Shown: positions 44,834 to 53,587 of the stretch, piece after piece
Layout of the letters: the number at the start of each line of letters is the position of its first letter
Position numbering within the stretch: the stretch's first letter is position 1
NCBI RefSeq assembly: GCF_024979315.1
Contig: NZ_JANLCK010000005.1
Coordinates: 186,001 to 250,000, forward strand
DNA: 64,000 nucleotides
Direction: 5' to 3'
From: Herbiconiux oxytropis
GTDB lineage: Bacteria; Actinomycetota; Actinomycetes; Actinomycetales; Microbacteriaceae
Notes under the pieces: model-generated
Databases searched by the model: none
The model's input: the letters and a program-made list of their open reading frames with translations, nothing else
Told to the model about the DNA's origin: nothing
Made by a program: the position numbers and the translations under genes

Positions 44834-45210
44834 ACCTCCACCTCGATGAATCCGCCCACGATGCGCGTGCGGAAGGTGCCGAGCGCGAGATCAGGGTGGC
44901 TGAAGCACTCCCCGGTACCGAGGTCGTAGACCTGCTTGTGCAGGGGCGACGCGATCGTGGGGCGGTCGCCCTTCGAGCCGACGATGCCGCGGGCCATCAC
45001 GTACGACCCGGTCGCCGGATCCCGGTGCTCGACCGCGTAGACCTCGCGCGGCGAGAGCAGCACGAGGGCGATCTGCTCGGCCCGGAGCAGCACGGCCTCG
45101 CCCCAGTATGGCTCGAGGTCGCCGAGCCGGCAGGCCCGCTCCCAGACGGTCGACGACGTGGCGGGCTCCGGGGTCTCGACGGCGGTGCTTCGTTCGATCA
45201 ACAGGCTCAT
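44830..45210 (-). CDS. nirD: Nitrite reductase small subunit NirD (Rieske-like)
   Basis: 126-aa Rieske-fold protein without the Fe-S ligands: HRDP and LHKQVYDLGTGEC occupy the positions where true Rieske proteins have CxH and CxxH, as usual in NirD. It is the small subunit of assimilatory NADH-nitrite reductase. Unusually it is divergent from nirB across 178 bp. A three-box OmpR-type site lies 64-90 bp upstream. Confidence 0.88.
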   Translation of the reverse strand: MSLLIERSTAVETPEPATSSTVWERACRLGDLEPYWGEAVLLRAEQIALVLLSPREVYAVEHRDPATGSYVMARGIVGSKGDRPTIASPLHKQVYDLGTGECFSHPDLALGTFRTRIVGGFIEVEV

Positions 45211-45273
45211 GGCATCTCTCCTTCGTCTCCTCCGACGCTAGGAACCGGATGTTTCGCCCGCCGCAGCCTGCGT

Positions 45274-45300
45274 GTTTCGAGTGCGTGAAACCTCCCTCAC
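45274..45300. promoter_or_regulatory. GlnR/NnaR-like box, nirD side
   Basis: On the minus strand GTGAG-n6-TTCAC-n6-GAAAC. Three pentamers with 11-bp phasing, as in GlnR sites. Confidence 0.45.
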
Positions 45301-45338
45301 AGCCGTTGACGGCGAGCGTGCGGTCGATGTAATCGGCT

Positions 45339-45365
45339 GTTACACAGGGGTAATCGCGATGAAAC
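45339..45365. promoter_or_regulatory. GlnR/NnaR-like box, nirB side
   Basis: GTTAC-n6-GTAAT-n6-GAAAC on the plus strand, ending 10 bp before a TAGGCT -10 box (45376-45381) that is 7 nt from the nirB ATG. Position suits activation; the transcript is probably leaderless. Confidence 0.55.
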
Positions 45366-45388
45366 CGCCCGTGCCTAGGCTCGGCCCC

Positions 45389-48061
45389 ATGACGTCGACT
45401 CCTTCACTCTCCCGCCGCCGTGTCGTCGTTGTCGGCGGGGGCCCGGCCGCGCACCGTCTCGTCGATTCCCTCTTGGCGCGCGACGGCGGCCGCACCGTCG
45501 AGCTCGTGGTCGTGTCGGAGGAGCCGCACCTCCCCTACGACCGCGTGGCCCTCACCCGCCGGCTCGACGACCCCGCCGACTCGCTCGTGCTGGAGCCCAC
45601 GTCGCATTGGGCGGAGAGCTCGGTCGTGCTGCGCCGGCGCACCCGCGCCGTGTCGCTCGACACCGCCGCCAAGAGCGTCACCCTGGCCGACGGCGAGCGC
45701 CTCCCCTACGACCAGCTCGTCCTGGCGACCGGATCGAGCGCCCCGGTCCCCGCCATCCCGGGCAGCGAGCACGTGCGGGTCTACCGCACCATCGACGACG
45801 TGGATGCGCTCCGCGCCGAGGTGGCCGCCCTCACCGAGCGACTCGGCCGGGCACCCCGCGCCGTGGTCGCGGGAGGCGGTCTGCTCGGCCTCGAGGCCGC
45901 GGGAGGGCTGCAGCGCCTCGGCGCCGAGTCGACCGTAGTGCACTCCGGATCGTGGCTCATGTCGGCGCAGCTCGACGAGGGAGCCGGGCAGGCCCTCGGT
46001 CGCCTCATCACCGCCCAGCACATCACCCTCGAGCTCGGCACCCGCCCGCGCGCCCTCACGGTGCAGCACGGCGCCGTCGTGGGGGTCGCACTCACGAACG
46101 CGCAGAAGCTCCCGGCCGACCTCGTGGTCTTCGCCATCGGCATCGCGCCGCGCGACGAGCTCGCCCGCGACGCCGGTCTCGAGCTCGGTCCGCGGGGCGG
46201 CGTGGCCGTCGACTCCGGATGCCGGTCGAGCGATCCCGACGTCTTCGCCATCGGCGAGGTCGCGTCGGTCGACGGCCGCTGCGTGGGCCTCGTGGCCCCG
46301 GCCAACGCCATGGCCGAGACGCTCGCCGACCGGCTGCTGGGTGGCGCCGCCGAGTTCACGACCGTCGACGACGCCACGAAGCTCAAGCTCTCGGGCGTCG
46401 AGGTCGCCGCCTTCGGCGACGCGATGGCCACGGGCGAGGGCGCTCTCGAGATCGTCTACGCCGATCCGGCGCGCGGGCTCTACCAGAAGATCGTCGTGAG
46501 CGACGACGCGCGCACTCTGCTCGGCGGCATGTTCGTGGGTGATGCGAGCCCGTACTCCTCGCTCCGCCCGCTCGTCGGCCGCACCCTCGACGCGGAGCCC
46601 GCCGCCTATCTCTCGGCTGCGGGTGCGGAGCCCCCGGCGGGCGACGGCCTGCCCGACGACGCCCTCATCTGCTCCTGCAACAACGTGACCGCCGGCACCG
46701 TGCGAAGCGCCGTGCGCGGCGACGGGCCCGGTGATGGTCACGCAGCTGGCTGCACCGAGCTCGGCGCCCTCAAGACCTGCACCCGCGCCGGCACCCAGTG
46801 CGGCTCGTGCGTGCCCCTGGTCAAGAAGATCCTCGAGACCGAGCTCGAGAAGAGCGGCGTCTCGGTCTCGCGAGCCCTCTGCGAGCACTTCCCGCTCTCG
46901 CGCCAGGAGCTCTTCGACTCCGTGCGGGTGCTCGAGCTCTCGAGCTTCGACGAGATCGTGGCCCGATTCGGCACGGGCCGGGGCTGCGACATCTGCAAGC
47001 CCGTCGTCGCCTCGGTGCTCGCCAGCCAGCGCGGCGAGTACGTGCTCGACGCCGGTCGCGGAACCCTGCAGGACACGAACGACCGCGCCCTGGCGAACAT
47101 GCAGAAAGACGGCACCTACTCGGTCGTCCCCCGCATCCCGGGCGGCGAGATCACCCCCGAGAAGCTCGGCGTGATCGCCCGCGTCGCCACCGACTACAAG
47201 CTCTACACGAAGATCACCGGCGGCCAGCGCATCGACCTGTTCGGTGCCCGGCTCGAGCAGCTGCCCGAGATCTGGAAGCAGCTGGTCGACGCGGGCTTCG
47301 AGTCGGGGCAGGCCTACGGCAAGTCGCTCCGCACCGTCAAGAGCTGCGTCGGATCGACCTGGTGCCGCTTCGGCGTGCAGGACTCGGTGGGCATGGCGGT
47401 GCAGCTCGAGCTCCGCTACCGGGGCCTCCGGGCGCCGCACAAGTTCAAGCTCGGGGTCTCCGGATGCGCGCGCGAGTGCGCCGAGGCCCGCAGCAAAGAC
47501 GTGGGCGTGATCGCGACCGACAAGGGCTGGAACCTCTACGTGGGTGGCAACGGCGGTTTCCAGCCGGCGCACGCCCAGCTGCTCGCGAGCGATCTCGACG
47601 ACGAGACCCTCATCCGCTACATCGACCGCTACCTCATGTACTACATCCGCACCGCCGACCGGCTGCAGCGCACCGCACGGTGGATGGACGACCTCGACGG
47701 CGGCCTCGACCACGTGCGCGAGGTCGTGGTGGAGGACTCCCTCGGGCTCGCCGACGAGCTCGAGGCCGCGATGGCGACCCACGTCGACGGCTACGAGGAC
47801 GAGTGGGCGGCCACGCTCGCCGACCCCGACCGGCTGCGGCGCTTCCGTTCATTCGTGAACGCTCCGGATGAGGGCGACCCCACGCTCGCCCGCGTGGAGG
47901 AGCGCGGCCAGCTGCGCCCCGCCACCGACGCCGAGCGCGCCGCGGGCACGGCTCTCCCGGGAGGCGCGACGGCGGGCACGGTGCTGCTGGCGGGCACCCG
48001 CATCCCCGTCGGGAGACCGACAGATCAGCCATCCGCCTTCCGACCGGAGGAGACCGCATGA
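45389..48061 (+). CDS. nirB: Assimilatory nitrite reductase large subunit NirB
   Basis: 890-aa NADH-dependent siroheme enzyme reducing nitrite to ammonia. Domains in order: FAD/NAD module (VVVGGGPAAHRLVDSLL), two BFD-like [2Fe-2S] segments (CSCNNVTAGTV near 427 with CTRAGTQCGSC, and GRGCDICKP), and the siroheme/[4Fe-4S] domain with SCVGSTWCRFG near 650 and GVSGCARECAE near 690. All cysteine ligands are present. ATG 45389 has no Shine-Dalgarno but lies 7 nt after TAGGCT, so I predict a leaderless mRNA. It overlaps the downstream methyltransferase by 4 bp. Confidence 0.93.
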   Translation: MTSTPSLSRRRVVVVGGGPAAHRLVDSLLARDGGRTVELVVVSEEPHLPYDRVALTRRLDDPADSLVLEPTSHWAESSVVLRRRTRAVSLDTAAKSVTLADGERLPYDQLVLATGSSAPVPAIPGSEHVRVYRTIDDVDALRAEVAALTERLGRAPRAVVAGGGLLGLEAAGGLQRLGAESTVVHSGSWLMSAQLDEGAGQALGRLITAQHITLELGTRPRALTVQHGAVVGVALTNAQKLPADLVVFAIGIAPRDELARDAGLELGPRGGVAVDSGCRSSDPDVFAIGEVASVDGRCVGLVAPANAMAETLADRLLGGAAEFTTVDDATKLKLSGVEVAAFGDAMATGEGALEIVYADPARGLYQKIVVSDDARTLLGGMFVGDASPYSSLRPLVGRTLDAEPAAYLSAAGAEPPAGDGLPDDALICSCNNVTAGTVRSAVRGDGPGDGHAAGCTELGALKTCTRAGTQCGSCVPLVKKILETELEKSGVSVSRALCEHFPLSRQELFDSVRVLELSSFDEIVARFGTGRGCDICKPVVASVLASQRGEYVLDAGRGTLQDTNDRALANMQKDGTYSVVPRIPGGEITPEKLGVIARVATDYKLYTKITGGQRIDLFGARLEQLPEIWKQLVDAGFESGQAYGKSLRTVKSCVGSTWCRFGVQDSVGMAVQLELRYRGLRAPHKFKLGVSGCARECAEARSKDVGVIATDKGWNLYVGGNGGFQPAHAQLLASDLDDETLIRYIDRYLMYYIRTADRLQRTARWMDDLDGGLDHVREVVVEDSLGLADELEAAMATHVDGYEDEWAATLADPDRLRRFRSFVNAPDEGDPTLARVEERGQLRPATDAERAAGTALPGGATAGTVLLAGTRIPVGRPTDQPSAFRPEETA

Positions 48062-48873
48062 ACCCCGCACGAGCATCCGAGCCCGGCACCGGTACTGGCA
48101 CGGGCACGGGCACCGTCGCGATCGTGGGCGGCGGCCCCGGCGACGAGGAGCTGCTCACCCTCGCCGCCGTGCGCGAGCTCGAGCGCGCCGACGTCGTGCT
48201 CTACGACCGTCTCGCGCCGCACGCGAACCTCCACCGGCTGGCCCCGCACGCCCTGCTGATCGACGTGGGCAAGCGCCCGCACCACCACCCGGTGAGCCAG
48301 GCCGAGATCGAGCAGCTCATGGTCGACCACGCCCTGGCAGGTCGCCGCGTGGTGCGCCTGAAGGGCGGCGATCCGTTCGTCTTCGGCCGCGGCGGCGAGG
48401 AACTGCTGGCCTGCCGCCGCGCGGGCGTGCCGGCCCGGGTGGTGCCGGGCGTCTCGAGCGCCCTGGCCGTGCCCGCGTCGGCCGGCATCCCGCTCACCCA
48501 CCGCGGCGTCAGCCACGCCTTCACCGTCATCTCGGGCCACGCACCCCTCACCGAGAGCGAGTTCGAGCACCTCGCGGGCCTCGGCGGCACGATCGTGGTG
48601 CTCATGGGCATCACGAACCTGCCCTCGATCACCGCCGGCCTCGTGCGGCACGGGATGCGCGCCGACACCCCGCTGGCGGCGATCGAGCGCGGGTTCAGCC
48701 CCAGCTCGCGCACGACGGTGAGCTCGCTCGCCGACATCCTGCACGACTCGCACGCCGTGGGCATCACCTCGCCCGCTGTGCTCGTGATCGGCGAGGTCGT
48801 CGCGGTGGCGCAGGACGGCGACGACGCCGCGGCCGCCAGGATCGACTCGCTCGTGGCCCTGGCCGGCAGCTGA
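48058..48873 (+). CDS. cobA: Uroporphyrinogen-III C-methyltransferase (CobA/SUMT)
   Basis: 271-aa SAM-dependent methyltransferase making precorrin-2 for siroheme. Motifs are GGGPGDEELLT near residue 23, VVLYDRL, VRLKGGDPFVFGRGGEE and VPGVSSALAVPASAGIPLTHRG. An N-terminal run of five Gly-Thr dipeptides before the first strand is encoded by near-repeats of GGCACG and is prone to slippage, though outside the fold. Coupled to nirB by an ATGA overlap, so cofactor and enzyme are made together. Confidence 0.92.
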   Translation: MNPARASEPGTGTGTGTGTVAIVGGGPGDEELLTLAAVRELERADVVLYDRLAPHANLHRLAPHALLIDVGKRPHHHPVSQAEIEQLMVDHALAGRRVVRLKGGDPFVFGRGGEELLACRRAGVPARVVPGVSSALAVPASAGIPLTHRGVSHAFTVISGHAPLTESEFEHLAGLGGTIVVLMGITNLPSITAGLVRHGMRADTPLAAIERGFSPSSRTTVSSLADILHDSHAVGITSPAVLVIGEVVAVAQDGDDAAAARIDSLVALAGS

Positions 48874-48874
48874 C

Positions 48875-50041
48875 GTGAGCGACGAGACGCAGGCCGGCCG
48901 CGCCAGCGACCGACCCCTCGACAAGGCGGATGTCCCGGGGTTCCGGCCCAACCAGCTCAGCGGCTTCCGGATCGGGGTCACGAGCGACCGCCGCTCGCAG
49001 GACCTCATCGACGCGTTCGAGCGCCGCGGCGCCACGGTCGTGCACGCCCCCACGATCCGCATCACGCACTCGCCGCACGACGAGGTGATCATCGCCGACA
49101 CCCGCGCCATCATCGCCGCGCGACCGGAGCTCCTGCTCGCGACCACGAGCTACGGGCTCAGGCGCTGGTTCGAGATCGCCGACTCGACGGGCCTCGGCCA
49201 GCCGCTGCTCGAGACCCTCGAGGCCGCCGACATCCTCGTCCGCGGTCCGAAGGCGCGAGGTGCGATCCGGGCCGCCGACCTCGACGACGCCGGCATGAGC
49301 GACGAGGAGACCACGGCGTCACTCGTCTCGAAGGTGCTCGCCGAGCATCCGCCCGGCATCACGGTGGCGGTGCAGCTGCACGGCTCCACCGACGAGCAGC
49401 AGCTCGACCGGCTGCGCGACGCGGGCTACGCGGTGCTCACGGTGGCGCCGTACCAGTGGTCGGCCCCCAAGAACGACGACCACCGGGTGACCCGTCTCGT
49501 CGATGCCATCTGTGCCGGCCAGCTCGACTGCGTCACCTTCACGAGCGCTCCTGCTGTGGACGCGCTCCTGAACGCCGCCGAGGTGCTCGGGCAGCTGGAA
49601 CCGGTGCTCGAGGCCTTCCGCGGGCCCGTCGTGGCCGCGGTGGTCGGGCCGGTGACGGCGGCTCCGCTGATCGCCCTCGGCGTGCAGCCGATCCAGCCCC
49701 AGCGCTTCCGCATGGGGGCGCTCATCCGCCTCGTCTGCGAGTGGCTCGAGCAGAACCAGGTGGTCCGCGTCGACACCAGGCACGGCCTCGTCGAGCTCCG
49801 CGGCAGCACGGCCTCGGTGAACGGGGAGGCCGTCACGCTGCCACCCACCGCGCTGGCGCTGCTCCGCTCGCTCATGGCGGCCGAGGGTGCCGTGGTCTCG
49901 CGGGCCGTCCTCGCCGAGACCCTCGCGGCCGGTGGCGACGAGCACGCCCTCGAGATGGCCCTGAGCCGTCTGCGCCAGGCGCTCCCGCATCCGAAGATCG
50001 TGGCGACCGTGGTGAAGCGGGGCTACCGTCTCGACGTGTAG
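48875..50041 (+). CDS. nnaR: NnaR-like regulator: HemD (uroporphyrinogen-III synthase) domain fused to OmpR-type winged helix
   Basis: 388-aa fusion. Residues about 30-270 match the HemD fold; residues about 290-388 are an OmpR/PhoB-type DNA-binding domain (ALALLRSLMAAEGAVVSRAVL...MALSRLRQAL...VKRGYRLDV). In Streptomyces and mycobacteria such proteins (NnaR) act with GlnR to activate nitrate and nitrite assimilation, which fits its place in the nirB-cobA operon 1 bp after cobA. Whether the HemD part still has enzyme activity or only senses a tetrapyrrole is unknown. GTG start. Confidence 0.85.
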   Translation: MSDETQAGRASDRPLDKADVPGFRPNQLSGFRIGVTSDRRSQDLIDAFERRGATVVHAPTIRITHSPHDEVIIADTRAIIAARPELLLATTSYGLRRWFEIADSTGLGQPLLETLEAADILVRGPKARGAIRAADLDDAGMSDEETTASLVSKVLAEHPPGITVAVQLHGSTDEQQLDRLRDAGYAVLTVAPYQWSAPKNDDHRVTRLVDAICAGQLDCVTFTSAPAVDALLNAAEVLGQLEPVLEAFRGPVVAAVVGPVTAAPLIALGVQPIQPQRFRMGALIRLVCEWLEQNQVVRVDTRHGLVELRGSTASVNGEAVTLPPTALALLRSLMAAEGAVVSRAVLAETLAAGGDEHALEMALSRLRQALPHPKIVATVVKRGYRLDV

Positions 50042-50067
50042 CCCCGCCTCACCCCGCCTCGCCCCCG

Positions 50068-51033
50068 TCACTCGGCGGCGAGTGCTGCATCGTTCGTGAG
50101 CACCGCATCCTGTGACCGCACGACCTGTCGGCGACGTGAGGCGACCGGGCGACGGATGCCGGTGGTGGGCTCGCCCGAGGCCGCCTGCGCTGCCACCTTG
50201 GCGGCGGCGATCAGTCGGCGGTCGGTCGGCCGGCGCGGCGCCTTGGTGCGGGCGTAGGTGAGGTAGAGCGGAATGGCCGTGAACACGAGTCCGCCCACGA
50301 GGTTGCCGAGCACGGTGGGGATCTCGTTCCAGATGAGATAGTCGGCGATCGTGAAGTCGCCGCCGAGCAGGAGGCCGGCCGGGAACAGGAACATGTTCAC
50401 GATCGAGTGCTCGAACCCCATAAAGAAGAAGAGCATGATCGGCATCCACATGGCGATGACCTTGCCGGGCACGTCCTTCGCGATCATCGACATCGCGATG
50501 CCGGTCGACACCATCCAGTTGCACAGCACGCCCCGGATGAAGAGCGTGAGCATGCCCGCCGCGCCGTGCTCGGCGTACCCGACGGTGCGGCCCTCGCCGA
50601 TGTGCCCGATGGCCTCGCCCACCTCGTTCGGCGGCACGGAGAACCCGTAGGTCACCACGATCGCCATGAGCAGCGCCACCGTGAAGGCCCCGATGAAGTT
50701 GCCCACGAACACGAGCCCCCAGTTGCGGAGGATGCCGCCGATCGTGACGCCGGGCCGCTTGTCGAACCAGGCGAGCGGCCCCAGCACGAACACGCCGGTG
50801 AGCAGGTCGTAGCCGAGCAGGTAGAGCATGATGAACCCGACCGGGAACAGCAGCGCACCGAGCAGAGGGACCCCGGTGGTGACGCTCACGGTGATGGCGA
50901 AGGCGGCGGCGATGGTGAGCAGTGCGCCGCCCATGATGGAGCGGACGATGGTGTCGCGGGTCGACAGGAAGATCTTCGTCTCCCCCGCGTCGATCATGGT
51001 CGAGACGAGCTCGACGGGCTTGACGTAGGACAT
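50068..51033 (-). CDS. nirC: Formate/nitrite transporter family channel (NirC-like)
   Basis: 321-aa FNT-family channel with six membrane segments (LLTIAAAFAITV, LLFPVGFIMLYLLGYDL, VFVGNFIGAFTVALLM, IRGVLCNWMVSTGIAMS, MWMPIMLFFFMGFEHSIVNMF, VLGNLVGGLVFTAIPLYL), including the FNT signature FEHSIVNM. It should import or export nitrite. ATG 51033 has GGGAGG 7 nt upstream; the longer open frame is upstream sequence. The C-terminal 60 residues are a charged cytoplasmic tail, longer than usual. Convergent with nnaR. Confidence 0.92.
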   Translation of the reverse strand: MSYVKPVELVSTMIDAGETKIFLSTRDTIVRSIMGGALLTIAAAFAITVSVTTGVPLLGALLFPVGFIMLYLLGYDLLTGVFVLGPLAWFDKRPGVTIGGILRNWGLVFVGNFIGAFTVALLMAIVVTYGFSVPPNEVGEAIGHIGEGRTVGYAEHGAAGMLTLFIRGVLCNWMVSTGIAMSMIAKDVPGKVIAMWMPIMLFFFMGFEHSIVNMFLFPAGLLLGGDFTIADYLIWNEIPTVLGNLVGGLVFTAIPLYLTYARTKAPRRPTDRRLIAAAKVAAQAASGEPTTGIRRPVASRRRQVVRSQDAVLTNDAALAAE

Positions 51034-51104
51034 GGAACGGCCTCCCCATTCGACGTGCAGCGGACCCCGCTCTCGGCGGGTGCCTCCGACGCTATGCGCC
51101 CGCC

Positions 51105-51142
51105 GTTTCACCCCCGTGTCGGCCCGTGTGCGGTTGCGTTAC
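51105..51142. promoter_or_regulatory. Four-box GlnR-like site upstream of nirC
   Basis: On the minus strand GTAAC-n6-GCACA-n6-GACAC-n6-GAAAC. All three spacers are exactly 6 nt; outer boxes equal the GlnR consensus. It ends 72 bp before the nirC ATG and is the most complete such site in the window. Confidence 0.6.
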
Positions 51143-51247
51143 CGTTCTCTCACGCGGGTGCCGAGGCGGTGTGAGGCGGGTGACGCCACGCGCCTCACGT
51201 GTGAGGCGATCGCCTTTCCTGACGATCGCTCATAATATGGAGGGGCG

Positions 51248-51523
51248 GTGACAACCTTCGTCACCCCTCGATCGACGGGAACACCGATGCCCCCACGCCT
51301 GACCGCACGTCAATTGTTCATCACCGGCGTCGTCCTCACGATTGCCAGCGCCGCGGTGTCTCTTGTGGCCGACGGATGGCTGGGGCTGGACCTGCACGCC
51401 GTCAGCATCCCGCTCGTCGTCCTGGGCGCCATCCCACTTCTCCTCCGCGAGATCACGATGACACTCGGCCTCGTCCTGATCGGTGCCGGGTTCCTCGCGC
51501 GCACCCTGGGAGCGCCTCGTTGA
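51248..51523 (+). CDS. Small hypothetical membrane protein
   Basis: 91-aa protein with two hydrophobic segments (ITGVVLTIASAAVSLV and IPLVVLGAIPLLL, continuing into MTLGLVLIGAGFLA). The GTG start has GGAGG 4 nt upstream; an ATG at 51287 is also possible. I do not recognise the family. It is followed after 33 bp by another small membrane protein, so they may be one unit. Confidence 0.65.
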   Translation: MTTFVTPRSTGTPMPPRLTARQLFITGVVLTIASAAVSLVADGWLGLDLHAVSIPLVVLGAIPLLLREITMTLGLVLIGAGFLARTLGAPR

Positions 51524-51556
51524 GAGGGAGAGGCGAATGACGGCTCACGGAGTAGC

Positions 51557-51775
51557 GTGACCACCATGAACAGCAGAGCCGGGCGCCTGACGCTCATCGT
51601 CGTCGGTGTCGTCGCCCTGCTCTTCGGAGCCGTCTTCGCCGGCCAGGGCGCGAACCTCATCCCGGGAAGCTCCATGACCGGCGACCACACCTGGCTCTAC
51701 ATCGGCCTGGCCCTGGCGGTGGTCGGCATCGTGCTGCTCGTGCTCGGGGTACGGCTTCGCAGTGACAATCGCTGA
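51557..51775 (+). CDS. Small two-helix membrane protein, conserved in actinobacteria
   Basis: 72-aa protein with two hydrophobic helices (LTLIVVGVVALLFGAVFAGQG and WLYIGLALAVVGIVLLVLGV) joined by an IPGSSMTGDHT loop, a pattern I recall from unnamed actinobacterial proteins. GTG 51557 has GGAG 4 nt upstream; ATG 51566 is equally plausible. No function can be assigned. Confidence 0.7.
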   Translation: MTTMNSRAGRLTLIVVGVVALLFGAVFAGQGANLIPGSSMTGDHTWLYIGLALAVVGIVLLVLGVRLRSDNR

Positions 51776-51871
51776 CTCGTGGATCGGCCGAGTAATGCCT
51801 CTCTCATCGTCGGCCAACCAATCGGCACGCGCTCGGTCGAACAACTTCTCGGCGCGCTGCCAGCCAAACCC

Positions 51872-52189
51872 TCAGCTGGCGAGAGTGAAGGTGCGGTCTC
51901 CGAAGTCGGCCACTACTCGAACATGTCCACCGAGCGCCGCGACGTAGTTCTTGATGGTGTCGAGCTCGAATGAGTCGAGCTGCCCGCGCTCGATCGCCGA
52001 CACCCGCCGCTGCGACACACCCATGGTCTTGCTGAGCTCGGACTGGGTCAGTGAGGCTTCCTTGCGCAGCGCCACAAGCTGATAGGCGAGCACCTCGGCC
52101 TCCGCAGCGCTGCGTGCAGCAGCGACGCGGTCCGGGTCGCGATCGAGCTTCGCGCGAGTGCTCTTCCAACTCACAGGCTTCTCAGTCAT
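51872..52189 (-). CDS. higA: HigA-like XRE-family antitoxin
   Basis: 105-aa protein with a C-terminal Cro/C1-type HTH (LRKEASLTQSELSKTMGVSQRRVSAIERGQLDSFELDTIKNYVAALGG pattern, about residues 40-90). ATG 52189 overlaps the toxin stop by 8 bp and has GAGGAG 8 nt upstream; the frame runs further upstream inside the toxin gene. Toxin-first order is the HigBA hallmark. Binds toxin and the promoter palindrome. Confidence 0.82.
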   Translation of the reverse strand: MTEKPVSWKSTRAKLDRDPDRVAAARSAAEAEVLAYQLVALRKEASLTQSELSKTMGVSQRRVSAIERGQLDSFELDTIKNYVAALGGHVRVVADFGDRTFTLAS

Positions 52190-52538
52190 CGTCTTCACTC
52201 CTCTGCCATTCATGGAATCGTTCTTCTGCGGTCTTGATCGCTGGCGAATACCAGCCTTTCCAATCCCCGCGTTTGTCGCCCATCACCAGGAGAATTCCGC
52301 GACTCCTCTGGTCGAACACGAACAGGATTCGCATCGAGTCCGCTCGCAGTTCCTTCAGGTTGTGGATCGAGCTGCCCTTGACTCGATCGACGATGGGTCG
52401 GCCGAGGGCGGGGCCGTGTTCAGCGAGCATGTCGATGCGAGCTGTGATCTCGTCACACAGATCAGGATCCGAGTCGGTCAGAGCCAGGATCTGCGCCTCA
52501 ACGTCGGGCCAAAGGCGGATGTCCCAGTCGTCCTCCAC
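52182..52538 (-). CDS. higB: HigB/RelE-superfamily toxin (Gp49-like)
   Basis: 118-aa toxin of the phage-derived Gp49-like/HigB family: LRADSMRILFVFDQRSRGILLVMGDKRGDWKGWY carries the conserved core. It should cut mRNA on the ribosome. It is followed by the XRE antitoxin with overlap. A TAGAAC/GTTCTA palindrome lies 12 bp upstream. Confidence 0.84.
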   Translation of the reverse strand: MEDDWDIRLWPDVEAQILALTDSDPDLCDEITARIDMLAEHGPALGRPIVDRVKGSSIHNLKELRADSMRILFVFDQRSRGILLVMGDKRGDWKGWYSPAIKTAEERFHEWQRSEDDD

Positions 52539-52549
52539 AGCGGTAAGTC

Positions 52550-52567
52550 TAGAACACTGGAGTTCTA
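52550..52567. promoter_or_regulatory. HigBA operator
   Basis: TAGAAC-ACTGGA-GTTCTA immediately upstream of the toxin gene. It also lies 5 bp after the araC-type stop. Confidence 0.6.
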
Positions 52568-52571
52568 AAAA

Positions 52572-53465
52572 CTACCCCCGCCCCGCCGCCCGAAGAGCAG
52601 CGGCATCCTCACGTGGCGACGCCCCGAACTCCCGCCGGTACTCCCGGCTGAACTGCGACGGACTCTCATACCCCACGGCGTAGGCGACCGCACCGATCCC
52701 CCCAGGATCGGCGAGCAGCCGCAGCCGCGCCTCCTGCAGCCGGATGCTCTTCTGGTACTGGATCGGACTCATCGACGTCACCGCGTGAAAGGCCCGATGG
52801 AACGCCGACGGGCTCATCCGGGCGAGCTCGGCGAGTTCGTCCACCCGCAGCGACTCCGCGAAGTGCTCCCGCATCCACCTCACCACGTGCCGCACCCGGC
52901 TGAGGCTGCTGTCGGCGAGCCCGAGCTGCCGAACGGTCGCCCCCTGCTCCCCCGACATGATCAGCCACAGGATCTCCCGCTCGATCATCGGCGCCAGCAC
53001 CGGGATGTCCCGAGGATGCTCGAGCAGCCGAAGCATCCGCAGCACGGCATCGAGCAGCCGCGCCGAGGTCTCACCGACCGCGATCGCCGACGGCGACGAC
53101 CCCCGAGCCGACCGAGGGAACTCCCCCGCAGCCGCCGTGAGCATCAACTCCGCGATCACGGCGGGTCGCAGCTCCAGCCCGAACCCCAACGCCGGATGCG
53201 AAGGCGTCGCGTCGGTGAAGTGCCCGGACACGGGCAGGTCCACGGAGGCGACCAGGTACTGCCCGGCCCCGTAGTCGTGCACCGTCCCCCCGACCGAGAT
53301 CCGCTTGGTGCCCTGCGCCACGACCGCGAGGATCGTGCCCGTCGTCGACTCGTCCTGCGACCCGCCGTCGTCCATCCGCGACACGAGCACCCCCGGGATG
53401 GCGGTCGCACTGATACCGCCCGGGGCGTGCTGCGCCACGAGCGTGCGGAACTCCTCGAACGACAT
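52572..53465 (-). CDS. AraC-family transcriptional regulator
   Basis: 297-aa regulator with an AraC_N-type cupin N-terminus (TILAVVAQGTKRISVGG) and the double HTH at the C-terminus (LRVDELAELARMSPSAFHRAFHAVTSMSPIQYQKSIRLQEAR... VGYESPSQFSREYRREFG). Start set at ATG 53465, where family members begin; ATG 53504 is in frame but lies in the promoter region. It is divergent from an SDR gene, the common arrangement in which it controls that gene. Confidence 0.9.
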   Translation of the reverse strand: MSFEEFRTLVAQHAPGGISATAIPGVLVSRMDDGGSQDESTTGTILAVVAQGTKRISVGGTVHDYGAGQYLVASVDLPVSGHFTDATPSHPALGFGLELRPAVIAELMLTAAAGEFPRSARGSSPSAIAVGETSARLLDAVLRMLRLLEHPRDIPVLAPMIEREILWLIMSGEQGATVRQLGLADSSLSRVRHVVRWMREHFAESLRVDELAELARMSPSAFHRAFHAVTSMSPIQYQKSIRLQEARLRLLADPGGIGAVAYAVGYESPSQFSREYRREFGASPREDAAALRAAGRG

Positions 53466-53587
53466 GAGACGAGTGAACCAGCAACACCGTCCGAGGTCAT
53501 CCATTTCTCGCTAGCGCAGCAGTTCTGTGCAAGGAGTCGACCGGATACCCCTAACTCCCGTGGCACCGCCGACGGTTGTCTGGATGC

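Noticed and set aside
48081-48116. GGCACG repeats in cobA as a phase-variable switch
   Set aside because: The unit is 6 bp, so length changes keep the frame; it only varies a Gly-Thr run.
53466-53504. ATG at 53504 as start of the AraC-type regulator
   Set aside because: The added 13 residues lie in the divergent promoter and have no ribosome-binding site; ATG 53465 fits family N-termini.
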